35,193 bases of DNA from Verrucomicrobia bacterium UBA4286 (GTDB taxonomy: Bacteria; Verrucomicrobiota; Kiritimatiellia; RFP12; UBA1067): positions 1 to 35,193 of the forward strand of contig DGVK01000032.1 of assembly GCA_002395905.1 (NCBI GenBank), in the 5' to 3' direction. The notes under the pieces are model-generated. The model was not told the origin of the DNA and searched no databases. It worked only from the letters and a program-made list of their open reading frames with translations. The position numbers were made by a program, and so were the translations under genes. This document shows, piece by piece, positions 22,441-30,769 of this stretch. Each line of letters opens with the position of its first letter. Within the stretch, counting starts at the first letter, position 1.

Positions 22441-23124
22441 GTGATGCCCTTTGAGAACATTCAGAAAGATGTAAAGTCGGTGGCCGCGTTCCTGCGCGGC
22501 TTCTCGACGACTTTTGCCATCTGCATATCGTGGACGGCGGTGGTTTTTCTGGACGTGTGGGTCCTCGGCACATGCTGTCTGGAGAATTCGCCTGTGGAAT
22601 GGCTGCAGTTCTCGCTGGTGGCTGCCTCCTCCGCAGCGATGGCTGCAAGGGCCTGGCGTGTCGAAAAAGGGCGCGCGGCATTCATCTTGACGGCAGCGTT
22701 CTTTCTCGACATGGCGATTCGCTAACAGGACGCGCTTCTCGACAATCTCCTGTGGCACGGCGGCTGGGCCTAGGTTGTGGCCGCCGTCACGGTGACGGCG
22801 TTCGCGCTGGCGCTTCGCTGGCGGGCAACGCTGCATGACGGATTGGAAGAAATACAACGCTCGAACCGTTTTCTCATGCTAGCGACCGGGCTTGCGGTTA
22901 TTCTGGCGATTTCGCGGATAATGGGGATGAAGAGGTTGTGGGCGGGCTTTGGCTGCACATCCGGGATCTATCTCGCCAAGCGCGTAATCGAGGAAGGGCT
23001 TGAACTTTTCGGCTATATGCTTATCTTCGCATGGGCCGCGCCTTATCTGCCGCTGCCGCGCCTTGTGGACGAAAGTTCCGACAGCAGCCGCTCCCACCGA
23101 TCGAGAATCGCCTCTCGCGAATAA
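22441..23124 (+). pseudogene. Membrane protein gene interrupted by two in-frame stops
   Basis: The frame starts GTG ATG (22441/22444) and encodes a membrane protein with hydrophobic spans (FSTTFAICISWTAVVFLDVW, LVAASSAAMAA, FILTAAFFLDMAI). TAA stops it at 22723-22725. The same frame continues with QDALLDNLLWHGGWA, a TAG at about 22771-22773, then VVAAVTVTAFALALRW and further spans to TGA or TAA near 23124. The protein reads as continuous if the stops were Glu (GAA) and Trp (TGG), each one substitution away. The intact length would be about 227 residues. I recognise no family. The last about 80 nt overlap the end of the convergent glycosyltransferase gene. Sequencing error is possible, but two substitutions make decay more likely. 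Confidence 0.65.
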
Positions 23125-24062
23125 GCCTCGTCGCAATGCGCGTGCGCCCTCTCTCCCATTTCACGGCGGAGCGGCTCATTTTCCATAAGGCGGGCGAGGC
23201 CGTCTGCGTAGGCTGCGGCCGAGGCGCCGGTCACTAGCCCTGTGTGATTGTTCTGGATGATGTCCGTCGCGCCGGGAAGGTCGTGCTGCGCGACGGCTGC
23301 GAGCGAGAATTTTGCGGCCTCCAGGATGGCGAGGGGAAATCCCTCGAGAGCGGACGGGAACGCGATGAATGCCGCGCGCGAATATTCCGAAGGGAGGTCT
23401 GTAACGAAACCGGCGAAGGATATCCGCTTCCCGAGCCCAAGCCTGTGGACAAGAGCCTTGCATTCCGCCGCATAGCGTGTATCGTCGCGGCCGAGCAGCC
23501 GAACTCTCCACTCCGGGAATCTGGCTGCGAGCTTCGCAAAGGCGGTAATCAGGAACTTTTGATTCTTGACCTTTGTGAGGGCTGCGGCGGGGTACAGAAT
23601 TGTCGTCGATGGCGCTGCGCCTTTGGGCTCGGGAGGTGCGGCGATTTCGGTGTAATTGCCGATTGTAACGACCTGCGGACGCGGCGCGAGGCGAGAGAAT
23701 TCCGCCTCGTAGCTTTTGCACAGGAGTTGGACGGCGTCGGGCAGATTGAAGGCGCGGCGTATCTCGCGGTTGCGAAAGGGGTGTCGCCACTTGAAAAAGC
23801 CGCTAGGCGCAAGATGGAGCTGGAGCGCGACCGGCGCGCGACCGGCGCGGCTGAAGTAGCCGGCGCGTGCGAGATCGACAATCTCGTTGGAGCCGGTCGC
23901 TATGAAGACGTCCCAGCTCTCGTCGAGGCGTGCAGGGAGCTCGTTCTTCTCGAAGAGCGCGACGGAGTGTCCGCGGGCGGCAAGACCGGTCGCGAAGTTT
24001 TTTACGGCGCGGTCCGCGCCGCGCCCCGTTGAAAGGTTGTCCTTGTATACCGCCAGTTTCAC
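23043..24062 (-). CDS. Glycosyltransferase family 4
   Basis: A 339-residue GT-B fold retaining glycosyltransferase. The N-terminal half has the acceptor-side Gly-rich loop (STGRGADRAVKNFATGLAARGH). The C-terminal half has the nucleotide-sugar site ALEGFPLAILEAAKFSL with E240 and E248 (E-x7-E). It probably adds a sugar to a lipid-linked glycan on the cytoplasmic face. Its ATG overlaps the stop of the upstream ABC-transporter gene by 4 nt, so the two are translationally coupled. Donor and acceptor sugars are unknown. Confidence 0.9.
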   Translation of the reverse strand: MKLAVYKDNLSTGRGADRAVKNFATGLAARGHSVALFEKNELPARLDESWDVFIATGSNEIVDLARAGYFSRAGRAPVALQLHLAPSGFFKWRHPFRNREIRRAFNLPDAVQLLCKSYEAEFSRLAPRPQVVTIGNYTEIAAPPEPKGAAPSTTILYPAAALTKVKNQKFLITAFAKLAARFPEWRVRLLGRDDTRYAAECKALVHRLGLGKRISFAGFVTDLPSEYSRAAFIAFPSALEGFPLAILEAAKFSLAAVAQHDLPGATDIIQNNHTGLVTGASAAAYADGLARLMENEPLRREMGERAHAHCDEAYSREAILDRWERLLSELSSTRRGSGR

Positions 24063-26059
24063 GACTGGTGCTGCATGTCGCAGAGTTTCCTGTATATGCC
24101 GCCTGCGGCATAGAGCTCGTCGTGCGTGCCGCGTTCGATGATACGGCCGTCCTGCATGACCAGTATGAGGTCGGCGTTGCGGATGGTCGATAGGCGGTGG
24201 GCGATCGCGAAGATCGTGCGGCTCTCCATAAGTTTGTCGAGCGCGTCCTGGACCAGACGTTCCGTCACGGTGTCGAGGGCGCTTGTCGCTTCGTCGAGAA
24301 TAAGTATCGGGGGGTTGCGCAGGATGGCGCGCGCGATGGCGATGCGCTGGCGCTCGCCGCCCGAGAGGGAGAATCCTTTTTCGCCGACGATGCGGTCGTA
24401 GCCTTCAGGCTGCGACATTATGAACTCGTGGGCGTTGGCCAGCTTGGCCGCCGCGACGACCTGCTCGTGAGTCGCGTCGAACGAGCCGTAGCGGATGTTG
24501 TTCTCGATAGTGTCGTTGAAGAGGATCGTCTCCTGCATTACTGCGCCGACTAGCTTGCGCAGATCTGCTATTGCGACGTCGCGCAGATCTACGCCGTCGA
24601 TCGTCACGCGGCCGCCCTGCGGGTCGAAGAATCGTGCGAGAAGTCCGCTGGTTGTGGACTTGCCCGATCCTGTCCCGCCGACGACGGCTACCATCTTCCC
24701 CCGTGGAATCTCGAACGAGGCGTGCGATACGGCGTTCTGCTCGGCCGTGTCATAGCGGAAGGACACGTCTTCGAAAGCGATGCGATCGTCGAAGGTTGCC
24801 TTGTGCACTGGGTTCGCCTTTTCGGGCAGGGCCATGTCGAGATCGAGCACCGAGTAGATTCGGCTCAGCGAGGCCATAGAGGTTTCCAGCTGGACCTGCA
24901 GTTTCGACAGTTCCTTGACGGGCTTGTAGATGACGATAAGCGGCGCGAGCATGGGGACGACGTCAGAGAGTTTCACATCCATCATGAAGCACCAGACGAG
25001 GAACGCGCAGATGAGGACGATGCCGATCGTCTCGACCGTCGGGCGCACCATAAGCCCGATTCGAAGGCCGCGCATCGTGGACTTGAGCAGGTACTTGTTG
25101 GTCGCCGCATAGCGCATGTTCTCGTAGTTTTCGGTGTTGTAGCTCTTGACGGCGCGGATGCATGTAAGAACCTCGTGTATCTTCGCGCCGACCATTGATC
25201 CGCGTTCCATGGACTTCTTCGCCCATTTCTTCACCTTGCGTCCGATCATCTGGATGGGCAGCACGAAGAGCGGAAATCCGATGAAGATGAGGCAGAGCGT
25301 CGGCATCATGTTGTTCGCGATCGCGAACCAGATGATATACGCGAAAGCGACAAGGATTTCAAACGGCGCCAGGGCGACCTCGGTGAGAATCGTCGTCATG
25401 ATGGTCTGGATCGTGTGTGGGTCTGCGACGATTCGCATCAGGAGCTGTCCCATGTCGACGCGCCCGAAGAACTGGATGTTCTGCTTTTGCACATGCTCGA
25501 GAAGCTCCTGCCGCAGATCGGCCACGGCGTGCGAACCCGACCACGACAGGCAGTAGTGGTTGAGATACATGAGCCCCAGTCTGAGCAATGCGAGCAGCGG
25601 CACTATGATGCACACGATGAGAACAAGCGCGCCGCCGATACCTCCTTTGTCGGATTGCAGGCTTATGCCGCACTTCGCCGCCCATTTTTCGACCTTGGGA
25701 TACCACGCCGGGAGTTTCGCGTGGCGTGCAATCTCCTTGTCAAAGGCGTTGCCCTTTGCTTTGGGTTTTGCGGCGGCGGCTTCTGCGGCGGGTTTCTGTT
25801 CCGTCGCCGACTCAGCTTTGGCGGCGCGCTCCGCAGCCTCGATGATCAAGGCGCTGTCGTGTGATTCGGCGTGCTGCAGAGCAGGCTGGATGATCTGGAA
25901 GAAGGGAACGAGCGTCCCCGCCGTAAGCATTCCGCAAAGAATACCTACAAGAAGCCTGAACTTGTACTTGCGCGCATACTTCCATACGCGCTTGTACGCC
26001 TTCCATGTGGAGTACTCGCGGTCGAAGAACTCTTTTCTGTATTTTATGCTCACTGCCAT
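24059..26059 (-). CDS. ABC exporter, MsbA-like (TMD-NBD fusion)
   Basis: A 666-residue half-transporter working as a dimer. Six membrane spans lie within about residues 25-390. An unusual Ala/Lys-rich insert (about 70-115, AKAESATEQKPAAEAAAAKP) sits in the first extracytoplasmic loop. The nucleotide-binding domain has Walker A GGTGSGKST (K467), signature LSGGERQRIAIARA (about 565), Walker B ILILDEATSALD and the switch histidine in AHRLSTIR. The usual length is about 580-600, and the insert explains the excess. Coupling to a GT4 suggests export of a lipid-linked glycan or glycolipid. Its own promoter lies just upstream. Confidence 0.93.
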   Translation of the reverse strand: MAVSIKYRKEFFDREYSTWKAYKRVWKYARKYKFRLLVGILCGMLTAGTLVPFFQIIQPALQHAESHDSALIIEAAERAAKAESATEQKPAAEAAAAKPKAKGNAFDKEIARHAKLPAWYPKVEKWAAKCGISLQSDKGGIGGALVLIVCIIVPLLALLRLGLMYLNHYCLSWSGSHAVADLRQELLEHVQKQNIQFFGRVDMGQLLMRIVADPHTIQTIMTTILTEVALAPFEILVAFAYIIWFAIANNMMPTLCLIFIGFPLFVLPIQMIGRKVKKWAKKSMERGSMVGAKIHEVLTCIRAVKSYNTENYENMRYAATNKYLLKSTMRGLRIGLMVRPTVETIGIVLICAFLVWCFMMDVKLSDVVPMLAPLIVIYKPVKELSKLQVQLETSMASLSRIYSVLDLDMALPEKANPVHKATFDDRIAFEDVSFRYDTAEQNAVSHASFEIPRGKMVAVVGGTGSGKSTTSGLLARFFDPQGGRVTIDGVDLRDVAIADLRKLVGAVMQETILFNDTIENNIRYGSFDATHEQVVAAAKLANAHEFIMSQPEGYDRIVGEKGFSLSGGERQRIAIARAILRNPPILILDEATSALDTVTERLVQDALDKLMESRTIFAIAHRLSTIRNADLILVMQDGRIIERGTHDELYAAGGIYRKLCDMQHQS

Positions 26060-26068
26060 ACAACGGAT

Positions 26069-26077
26069 ATTTTACCA
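26069..26077 (-). promoter_or_regulatory. Extended -10 promoter of the ABC exporter, near-leaderless
   Basis: The minus strand reads TGGTAAAAT (hexamer 26074-26069). The predicted start at about 26062 is 3 nt before the ATG at 26059. One base differs from TATAAT. Confidence 0.55.
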
Positions 26078-26145
26078 TATTTTACGCCGCCTGTGTGCCG
26101 TCCATGGGCAGGTCGGGCGGGCCGCATGGCCGCAGCAGGGGGTGT

Positions 26146-27312
26146 TTACTGAGGGGAGTCGGACACGAGGCTCCTGAGTTCTTCGAGAGAGCGATCCCTG
26201 TCGAAGCCGAACGCGGCGGAGTCGAACGAATCCATGCCGACCGTCGTAAGAGAGCTGTTTTTGCGGAAGGCCTCTATGTCGTGTGCGCCGCCAGCGAGAC
26301 CATAGCGGCGGCAGAAATCGACAAGGCGCGAGGCGTTCGACCTCGGGTTCGAGATTTCGCCGAGGGCAAGGAACGGCTTGCGGAAGATTGTGGAGAACTG
26401 AAGTCCGTGGAACGAGTCCGTCACGACCGCGTTTGAGCCTGCGATGGCGCCGACGAAATCAAACGGATCGGCGTCTACGAACGGAACGACCCCGGCCGGG
26501 AAGTCGAGTTTCGGCAGAGGTCCCGCGCTCATAAGACGTACGGCGAGCCCGTTCGCGAGAGAGAACGCGGCAAGCGCGTTGACATCTGATTGCGTCACGG
26601 TCCTAACCCAGTAAGCTGCCGCGAACGGATCTTTGCCGGTATGCGCATTGCGTGGCGCGGCCGCAGCGAGCCACTCTTCCGTCGTGAGAAGCATCGTCGG
26701 ATCGAGCACGACGGGCGGACGCCGCCCGAGAAGCGACTCGCATATCGCGGCGCCGGTCTCTTCGCGCACCGTTATGCGGCGGAACCTCCCGAGCGCCGCG
26801 GCGTATTCGCCTCGGAAGGACTCGGGAATCTCCGAGACGCCGAACGACGCGGCGTATGCGACGCGGTCCTGTCCATCGGGAAGGTCGGTCGCGAGGTACT
26901 GGTTGCGTCCGAAATCATGGTTGAGCCCGGGGTTCCAGATCTGGTCGCTTCCGACGACGACGGTCGAGTACGCCGGCATCTCGCGAAGTTCCTCGGGACG
27001 TTTGTACAGCCTGGTCGTCGGACGTATGTGCTCCTCTATAAGGCGAATCGTCTTCGCTCGGCGCGTCTCGAAGAGGTCGGGGCGGAAGTACCTCGCGGCG
27101 AACTTGCGCCTGTTGCGCCAGCGTTGGAACCACGGGGTGTTGGGGTTCGTGATCTTGCCGAGAAGATGGGTGTCCCGAGGATCCATGCGGTGGTTGATGA
27201 CGTCAACGCCGTCTTCGCCCAGCATCGAGCGCATGACGCGAGCGAGGGCGAAAGCCTGCAGCACGGCCCCGTAGTTCGTGCATCTGAATATCGTATAGAG
27301 CGCGGTCTTCAT
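26146..27312 (-). CDS. Polysaccharide pyruvyltransferase family protein
   Basis: A 388-residue member of the CsaB/WcaK-like family, which adds pyruvate ketals from phosphoenolpyruvate to sugars of surface polymers. Motifs are the N-terminal TIFRCTNYGAVLQAFALARV, VVGSDQIWNPGLNHDF, RVAYAASFGVSEIPE, ITVREETGAAICESLLG, VVLDPTMLL, and the C-terminal SNAVVTDSFHGLQFSTIFRKPF. It lies 9 bp after the kinase-like gene and is probably the last gene of the rgpF-like operon. Some family members act in other polymer modifications, so the exact reaction is uncertain. Confidence 0.88.
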   Translation of the reverse strand: MKTALYTIFRCTNYGAVLQAFALARVMRSMLGEDGVDVINHRMDPRDTHLLGKITNPNTPWFQRWRNRRKFAARYFRPDLFETRRAKTIRLIEEHIRPTTRLYKRPEELREMPAYSTVVVGSDQIWNPGLNHDFGRNQYLATDLPDGQDRVAYAASFGVSEIPESFRGEYAAALGRFRRITVREETGAAICESLLGRRPPVVLDPTMLLTTEEWLAAAAPRNAHTGKDPFAAAYWVRTVTQSDVNALAAFSLANGLAVRLMSAGPLPKLDFPAGVVPFVDADPFDFVGAIAGSNAVVTDSFHGLQFSTIFRKPFLALGEISNPRSNASRLVDFCRRYGLAGGAHDIEAFRKNSSLTTVGMDSFDSAAFGFDRDRSLEELRSLVSDSPQ

Positions 27313-27321
27313 GGGGAGGTG

Positions 27322-29196
27322 TCAGAACGCGCCCCATTCGGAAAGGATGTATTTGAGGAATTCCCACCGGCGGATTACTTCGGGTTTGTCTTTCCTGAAC
27401 AGCCATCTGTGCCGGCGGCGTCGGCGGTCGAGATGTTTGAATTCCTTCATGTACTTTGCGCGCAGGCCTTTGGGAAGACTGGCCGTGCGGTTGTAGGCGT
27501 CGGCTTCTTTGCAAAGCTCTGCCGCGACTTCAGACTTGAAAGGCGAGTCGGGCAGGGTTTCGAGGCATCTCGCCATCGCACGGCGGTCGTTCCATTTGCC
27601 GTGACCCTCGGCATACGTGTCGCCGAGAACCCAGAGAAGCTCCATGTAATGATCCACGAAATATGGATTCTCGCGGCGGTCGTTCATGTCGACTGCAAAC
27701 TGGAAGTCGAATATGCGGACATGGAAATCCGGCCCGACCATAAGGTTCGCCGGGCGCACGTCGCGGTGGGCGATGTTCGCAGCGATCAGCGTGTCGGATA
27801 TATCCCTCATATCGCGGGCCATGCGGTCCACCTGCTCCCGCGAGAACTTGAAATTTTCTTCGAGAAGCGTCTGGAGCGTGCGCCCTTCCATGAACTTCAA
27901 CGCCGCAAAAGCCCCGCCGCCGGCCGTGCGGTGCCAGCATACCGGTTCGACGCAGAGATCCGGGCGTATGGCGCGGAAGCGCCGCGCGAATTTCCACTCG
28001 CTTGCAATCGCCTCCGGCGCGACGGGCGAGTATTTGACCAGAATCCTTTCCCCGTGCAGTCTTGCGTCAAGGAGAAGCGTGGGGAGGGCGATGGTGACAC
28101 GACGGCTTTCAAGACCGGCCGGCCGCAGGCCGTCCATCGGGAACAGCGCGTTGATTTCCTCCGCCGTAGAGCGCCAGTCCGGCAGGCATGGATCCAGATA
28201 TACGCTGTCGTCGACCGGGGTTGTGACCTTGTAGCGGCGGGCCGCAAGAAAGTCCTCCAGAAGCGGAAGCCAGTCGGAAAAGGTTCCGCCCGGTATTCCG
28301 GCGGCGGCGGCGAGCGCGCGAGCCTTCATTTCGTAGTCCGGCGCCATGGCGCATTTCTGATAGAGCGCGTGGTATACGAGGGCGAAAAACGCGTTTTCCG
28401 GCGAAGGACGGCGAACGGAGTCTTTCTCGACGGCATCGGCAAGCATGGCGCGCTGCCAGCGTGTGTCGTAGTATCCGTCGCCGACAAACCGAAAGTCGAA
28501 CCGGACGGGGCTCCCCCCGACTTTCACTTCATAGTGTACGCGATTCTCTTTTGGAAAGACTTTTCTGGCGCCGAGCACGCCAGCGCACTCCTGTGCGTCG
28601 GGGACGAGCAGGTCGATGTCGCCGTGCAGAGAAGGGTCGAATGCGTCGGGGAGCATTTCAGAGTTGCGCAGAACGACGAACGGCATAGCCTCGCCCAAAG
28701 CCGTGAAAAGTGTGCGGAGGTCGGCCCAGCCGTCTCTGCCCGGAAGAACGTCGCAGGGTTCTTTCGGAACCCCGCTCTCCCACTCTGCGAGTGTATGGCC
28801 GGTAAGCAGATATATGTCCCGGCGCGTCTCCGCCGTCGAGTTGGTCGTATGCACGCGGTGTCCGCCGCCCGTCCATGTGCGGTAGCGGTTCTTCATCGAA
28901 AAGAGTCGCAGGTTGACGAGTTCGCTCCCGCGCGACGTCTCCCGCCAGCCGTACTTCGGCCGCCTGTCTTTGACGACGAGCATGAGGAACTCCCCGCCCC
29001 CGCACACGGCGACTTTGCCTTTGGCCTCCTGCAGTTTCGCGCCGTAGAATCGCGAGAAACATTCCACCGGATCGCCGGGCCAGCGCAGGTTCGCCTGCGC
29101 GACAATGTCCACGTGGCGCGCGGCATCCGCAAGAATGCGCTCGCGGGCGTAAAGAGCCTTTTCCCAGAGAACGATCAAATGAAGCTCATCCGTCAC
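27322..29196 (-). CDS. Fusion: capsule-type domain, nucleotidyltransferase-like domain, kinase-like domain
   Basis: A 624-residue multidomain protein. Residues 1-150 form a domain with VECFSRFYGAKLQ, YGWRETSRGSELVNLRLFSM and TWTGGGHRVHTTNSTAETRR. I recall similar segments in capsule-cluster proteins but cannot name the family. Residues about 165-300 look like a pol-beta nucleotidyltransferase (MPFVVLRNSE, then GDIDLLVPD with D193 and D195). The C-terminal part (about 390-560) is protein-kinase-like: HRDVRPANLMV gives H477, D479 and N484, and IFDFQFAVD gives D497 with DFQ in place of DFG. It overlaps rgpF by 11 nt. Phosphorylation of a glycan, as in lipopolysaccharide sugar kinases, is a reasonable inference. 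Confidence 0.75.
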   Translation of the reverse strand: MTDELHLIVLWEKALYARERILADAARHVDIVAQANLRWPGDPVECFSRFYGAKLQEAKGKVAVCGGGEFLMLVVKDRRPKYGWRETSRGSELVNLRLFSMKNRYRTWTGGGHRVHTTNSTAETRRDIYLLTGHTLAEWESGVPKEPCDVLPGRDGWADLRTLFTALGEAMPFVVLRNSEMLPDAFDPSLHGDIDLLVPDAQECAGVLGARKVFPKENRVHYEVKVGGSPVRFDFRFVGDGYYDTRWQRAMLADAVEKDSVRRPSPENAFFALVYHALYQKCAMAPDYEMKARALAAAAGIPGGTFSDWLPLLEDFLAARRYKVTTPVDDSVYLDPCLPDWRSTAEEINALFPMDGLRPAGLESRRVTIALPTLLLDARLHGERILVKYSPVAPEAIASEWKFARRFRAIRPDLCVEPVCWHRTAGGGAFAALKFMEGRTLQTLLEENFKFSREQVDRMARDMRDISDTLIAANIAHRDVRPANLMVGPDFHVRIFDFQFAVDMNDRRENPYFVDHYMELLWVLGDTYAEGHGKWNDRRAMARCLETLPDSPFKSEVAAELCKEADAYNRTASLPKGLRAKYMKEFKHLDRRRRRHRWLFRKDKPEVIRRWEFLKYILSEWGAF

Positions 29197-30649
29197 TGCG
29201 CACCTCCTTCGCTATGCCGTCCACGACCGGCTTGGCGAACGCGGCGGCGAACGATCTGCCAAGGCTTGTGTCCGTCATAACCCACGTGCAGTTTGCGACG
29301 GCGTCTAAATACTGCGCCGGGCCTCCCGAGCCACGGTCGTCGGCGAAGAATCGCAAGGCCGCTCCGTGTTCGCGCGCAAAATCCCTTGCGGCGGCCAGGT
29401 TGAGTTTCGTGCAGCGATGAAAATGGCAGAAAAGAGACTTCCTTCCAGTGCCGCGCGAAGACACGAGTTCCGGACGGCATGAATCGCAGGCCGCCGTGCG
29501 GATGGGGTCCGGTCCAGCGTCCGCACGGCGTGCCCCTTCGGGGGGCAGGCCGACGGCAGGCTTCACATACTTGCGCAGAAAGCGTCGCGTGCGCACGGCG
29601 CGGACGATATTGCCGCTGAAAAGCGGAACATGGCAGGGCGCGGCACCTATTACACGCGCGGTGTCGCCCGCGCGCCGCGCCGCCTCTCGCAGAACATAGG
29701 CGCGCAGCACATCGGCGTAGTCGAGCGGATTTTCCGGCGGGTCTATGACGACGCAGTCTTCCCGGGCGGGGATGGCGGCTTTGCCGCCCGACCTGTACAG
29801 GGAAATGCCGAACACCTTGACTATGCGGCGGCCCCCGACGCGTTCGTCGGACCACAAAAAGCGCATGAACGCCGCCAGGTTATCGCGCGCGGAAGCGCAG
29901 AATCGCCAGCGTGTCAGATCGCCGCGAGGCGAATCTATATGAAGACCCTCGGCGGAGACTATCGCGCCAAGGACGCGCTCGAGGAGATGGGCCGTCTGCT
30001 CCGTACCGTCGCGGACGGACTCCGAAAAGTCGTCGGCCGTCCACCCGCGGGAAACGAGCTTCGAGAAGACGCGAGGCCTCGCCGCGAACATCGTGCCCGC
30101 GACGAACCGCACTCCAGCGACCGGTGCGCCGTAGAGCCTTTCCACGAACTCGACCGCCGCATCCATTGACCTGCGCGTCTTGAACCACGGCGTGTCGCTG
30201 CGGTTCATTATCACATGTCTATCCGCGACCATGCCTACGCCGTCCATCGACAGACGCGCCTTCGTCGCGAGCCACGATTCGCGGTCGCGGATGAAGCCGA
30301 GAAGGTATTCACGCCATGCGCTTTCGGCGAAATTGCAGTGGTTGAACACGAGGGGCCTTCCGCCTCGCTTCACGTCGCGCTTTGTGTGGAGCTTCACCAT
30401 TATGGAATAGTCCTCGAATTTCACCGACTGCAGGGCCTTGAGGAAAGGCCATATGTCAAACCCCTTGTTCTCGCAGAGGATGAGCCGCGCCGACGGGAAG
30501 TCGGCCAGAACCATTTCTGGTATCCCCTTTGAGTCGTCTACATAGGTGACAACGAGGTCGAAGGGCTCTCCTATGTTGCGCAGACATGACGCAAGCTCCG
30601 GCCAGAATTCCGGATAGAAAACGTGAACTATGCAGAGGATGCTCTTCAT
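29186..30649 (-). CDS. RgpF-like (rhamnan synthesis protein F family) glycosyltransferase
   Basis: A 487-residue protein. Family motifs at the N-terminus are ILCIVHVFYPEFWPEL, FDLVVTYVDDS, ILCENKGFDIWPFLKALQ and IMVKLHTKRD (about residues 1-110), followed by VRFVAGTMFAARPRVF (about 205-220). RgpF acts in rhamnose-containing cell-wall polysaccharide synthesis in streptococci, and homologues occur in many O-antigen loci. The C-terminal about 150 residues (from about 335) are not typical. The start at 30649 is chosen by homology and promoter position; the frame is open further upstream but runs into the divergent gene. No strong Shine-Dalgarno is seen. It is the first gene of the leftward operon. 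Confidence 0.85.
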   Translation of the reverse strand: MKSILCIVHVFYPEFWPELASCLRNIGEPFDLVVTYVDDSKGIPEMVLADFPSARLILCENKGFDIWPFLKALQSVKFEDYSIMVKLHTKRDVKRGGRPLVFNHCNFAESAWREYLLGFIRDRESWLATKARLSMDGVGMVADRHVIMNRSDTPWFKTRRSMDAAVEFVERLYGAPVAGVRFVAGTMFAARPRVFSKLVSRGWTADDFSESVRDGTEQTAHLLERVLGAIVSAEGLHIDSPRGDLTRWRFCASARDNLAAFMRFLWSDERVGGRRIVKVFGISLYRSGGKAAIPAREDCVVIDPPENPLDYADVLRAYVLREAARRAGDTARVIGAAPCHVPLFSGNIVRAVRTRRFLRKYVKPAVGLPPEGARRADAGPDPIRTAACDSCRPELVSSRGTGRKSLFCHFHRCTKLNLAAARDFAREHGAALRFFADDRGSGGPAQYLDAVANCTWVMTDTSLGRSFAAAFAKPVVDGIAKEVRSDG

Positions 30650-30691
30650 AGACCGGTGGATTGTCGCGCTCGCCTGTTCATTTTCCAAGAT

Positions 30692-30700
30692 AGTATACCA
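30692..30700 (-). promoter_or_regulatory. Extended -10 promoter of the leftward polysaccharide operon
   Basis: The minus strand reads TATGGTATACT (hexamer 30697-30692). The predicted start at about 30685 gives a leader of about 36 nt. It is 10 bp from the divergent rightward promoter. Confidence 0.6.
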
Positions 30701-30709
30701 TAGGCGGGG

Positions 30710-30739
30710 TTGACTTTCAACACGGAAATGGTTTATACT
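30710..30739 (+). promoter_or_regulatory. Sigma-70 type promoter of the DUF1796-like gene
   Basis: TTGACT (30710-30715), an 18-bp spacer, and TATACT (30734-30739). The predicted start near 30746 excludes the ATGs at or before 30740 and supports initiation at 30770. Confidence 0.65.
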
Positions 30740-30769
30740 ATGTCCGACAAAGCAATACAACCCAGACAC

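Noticed and set aside
22723..22773. Stop-codon recoding (selenocysteine or pyrrolysine) in the broken membrane gene.
   Set aside because: The stops are TAA and TAG at positions that best fit Glu and Trp. There is no hairpin or pylT-like signal nearby, so mutation is simpler.
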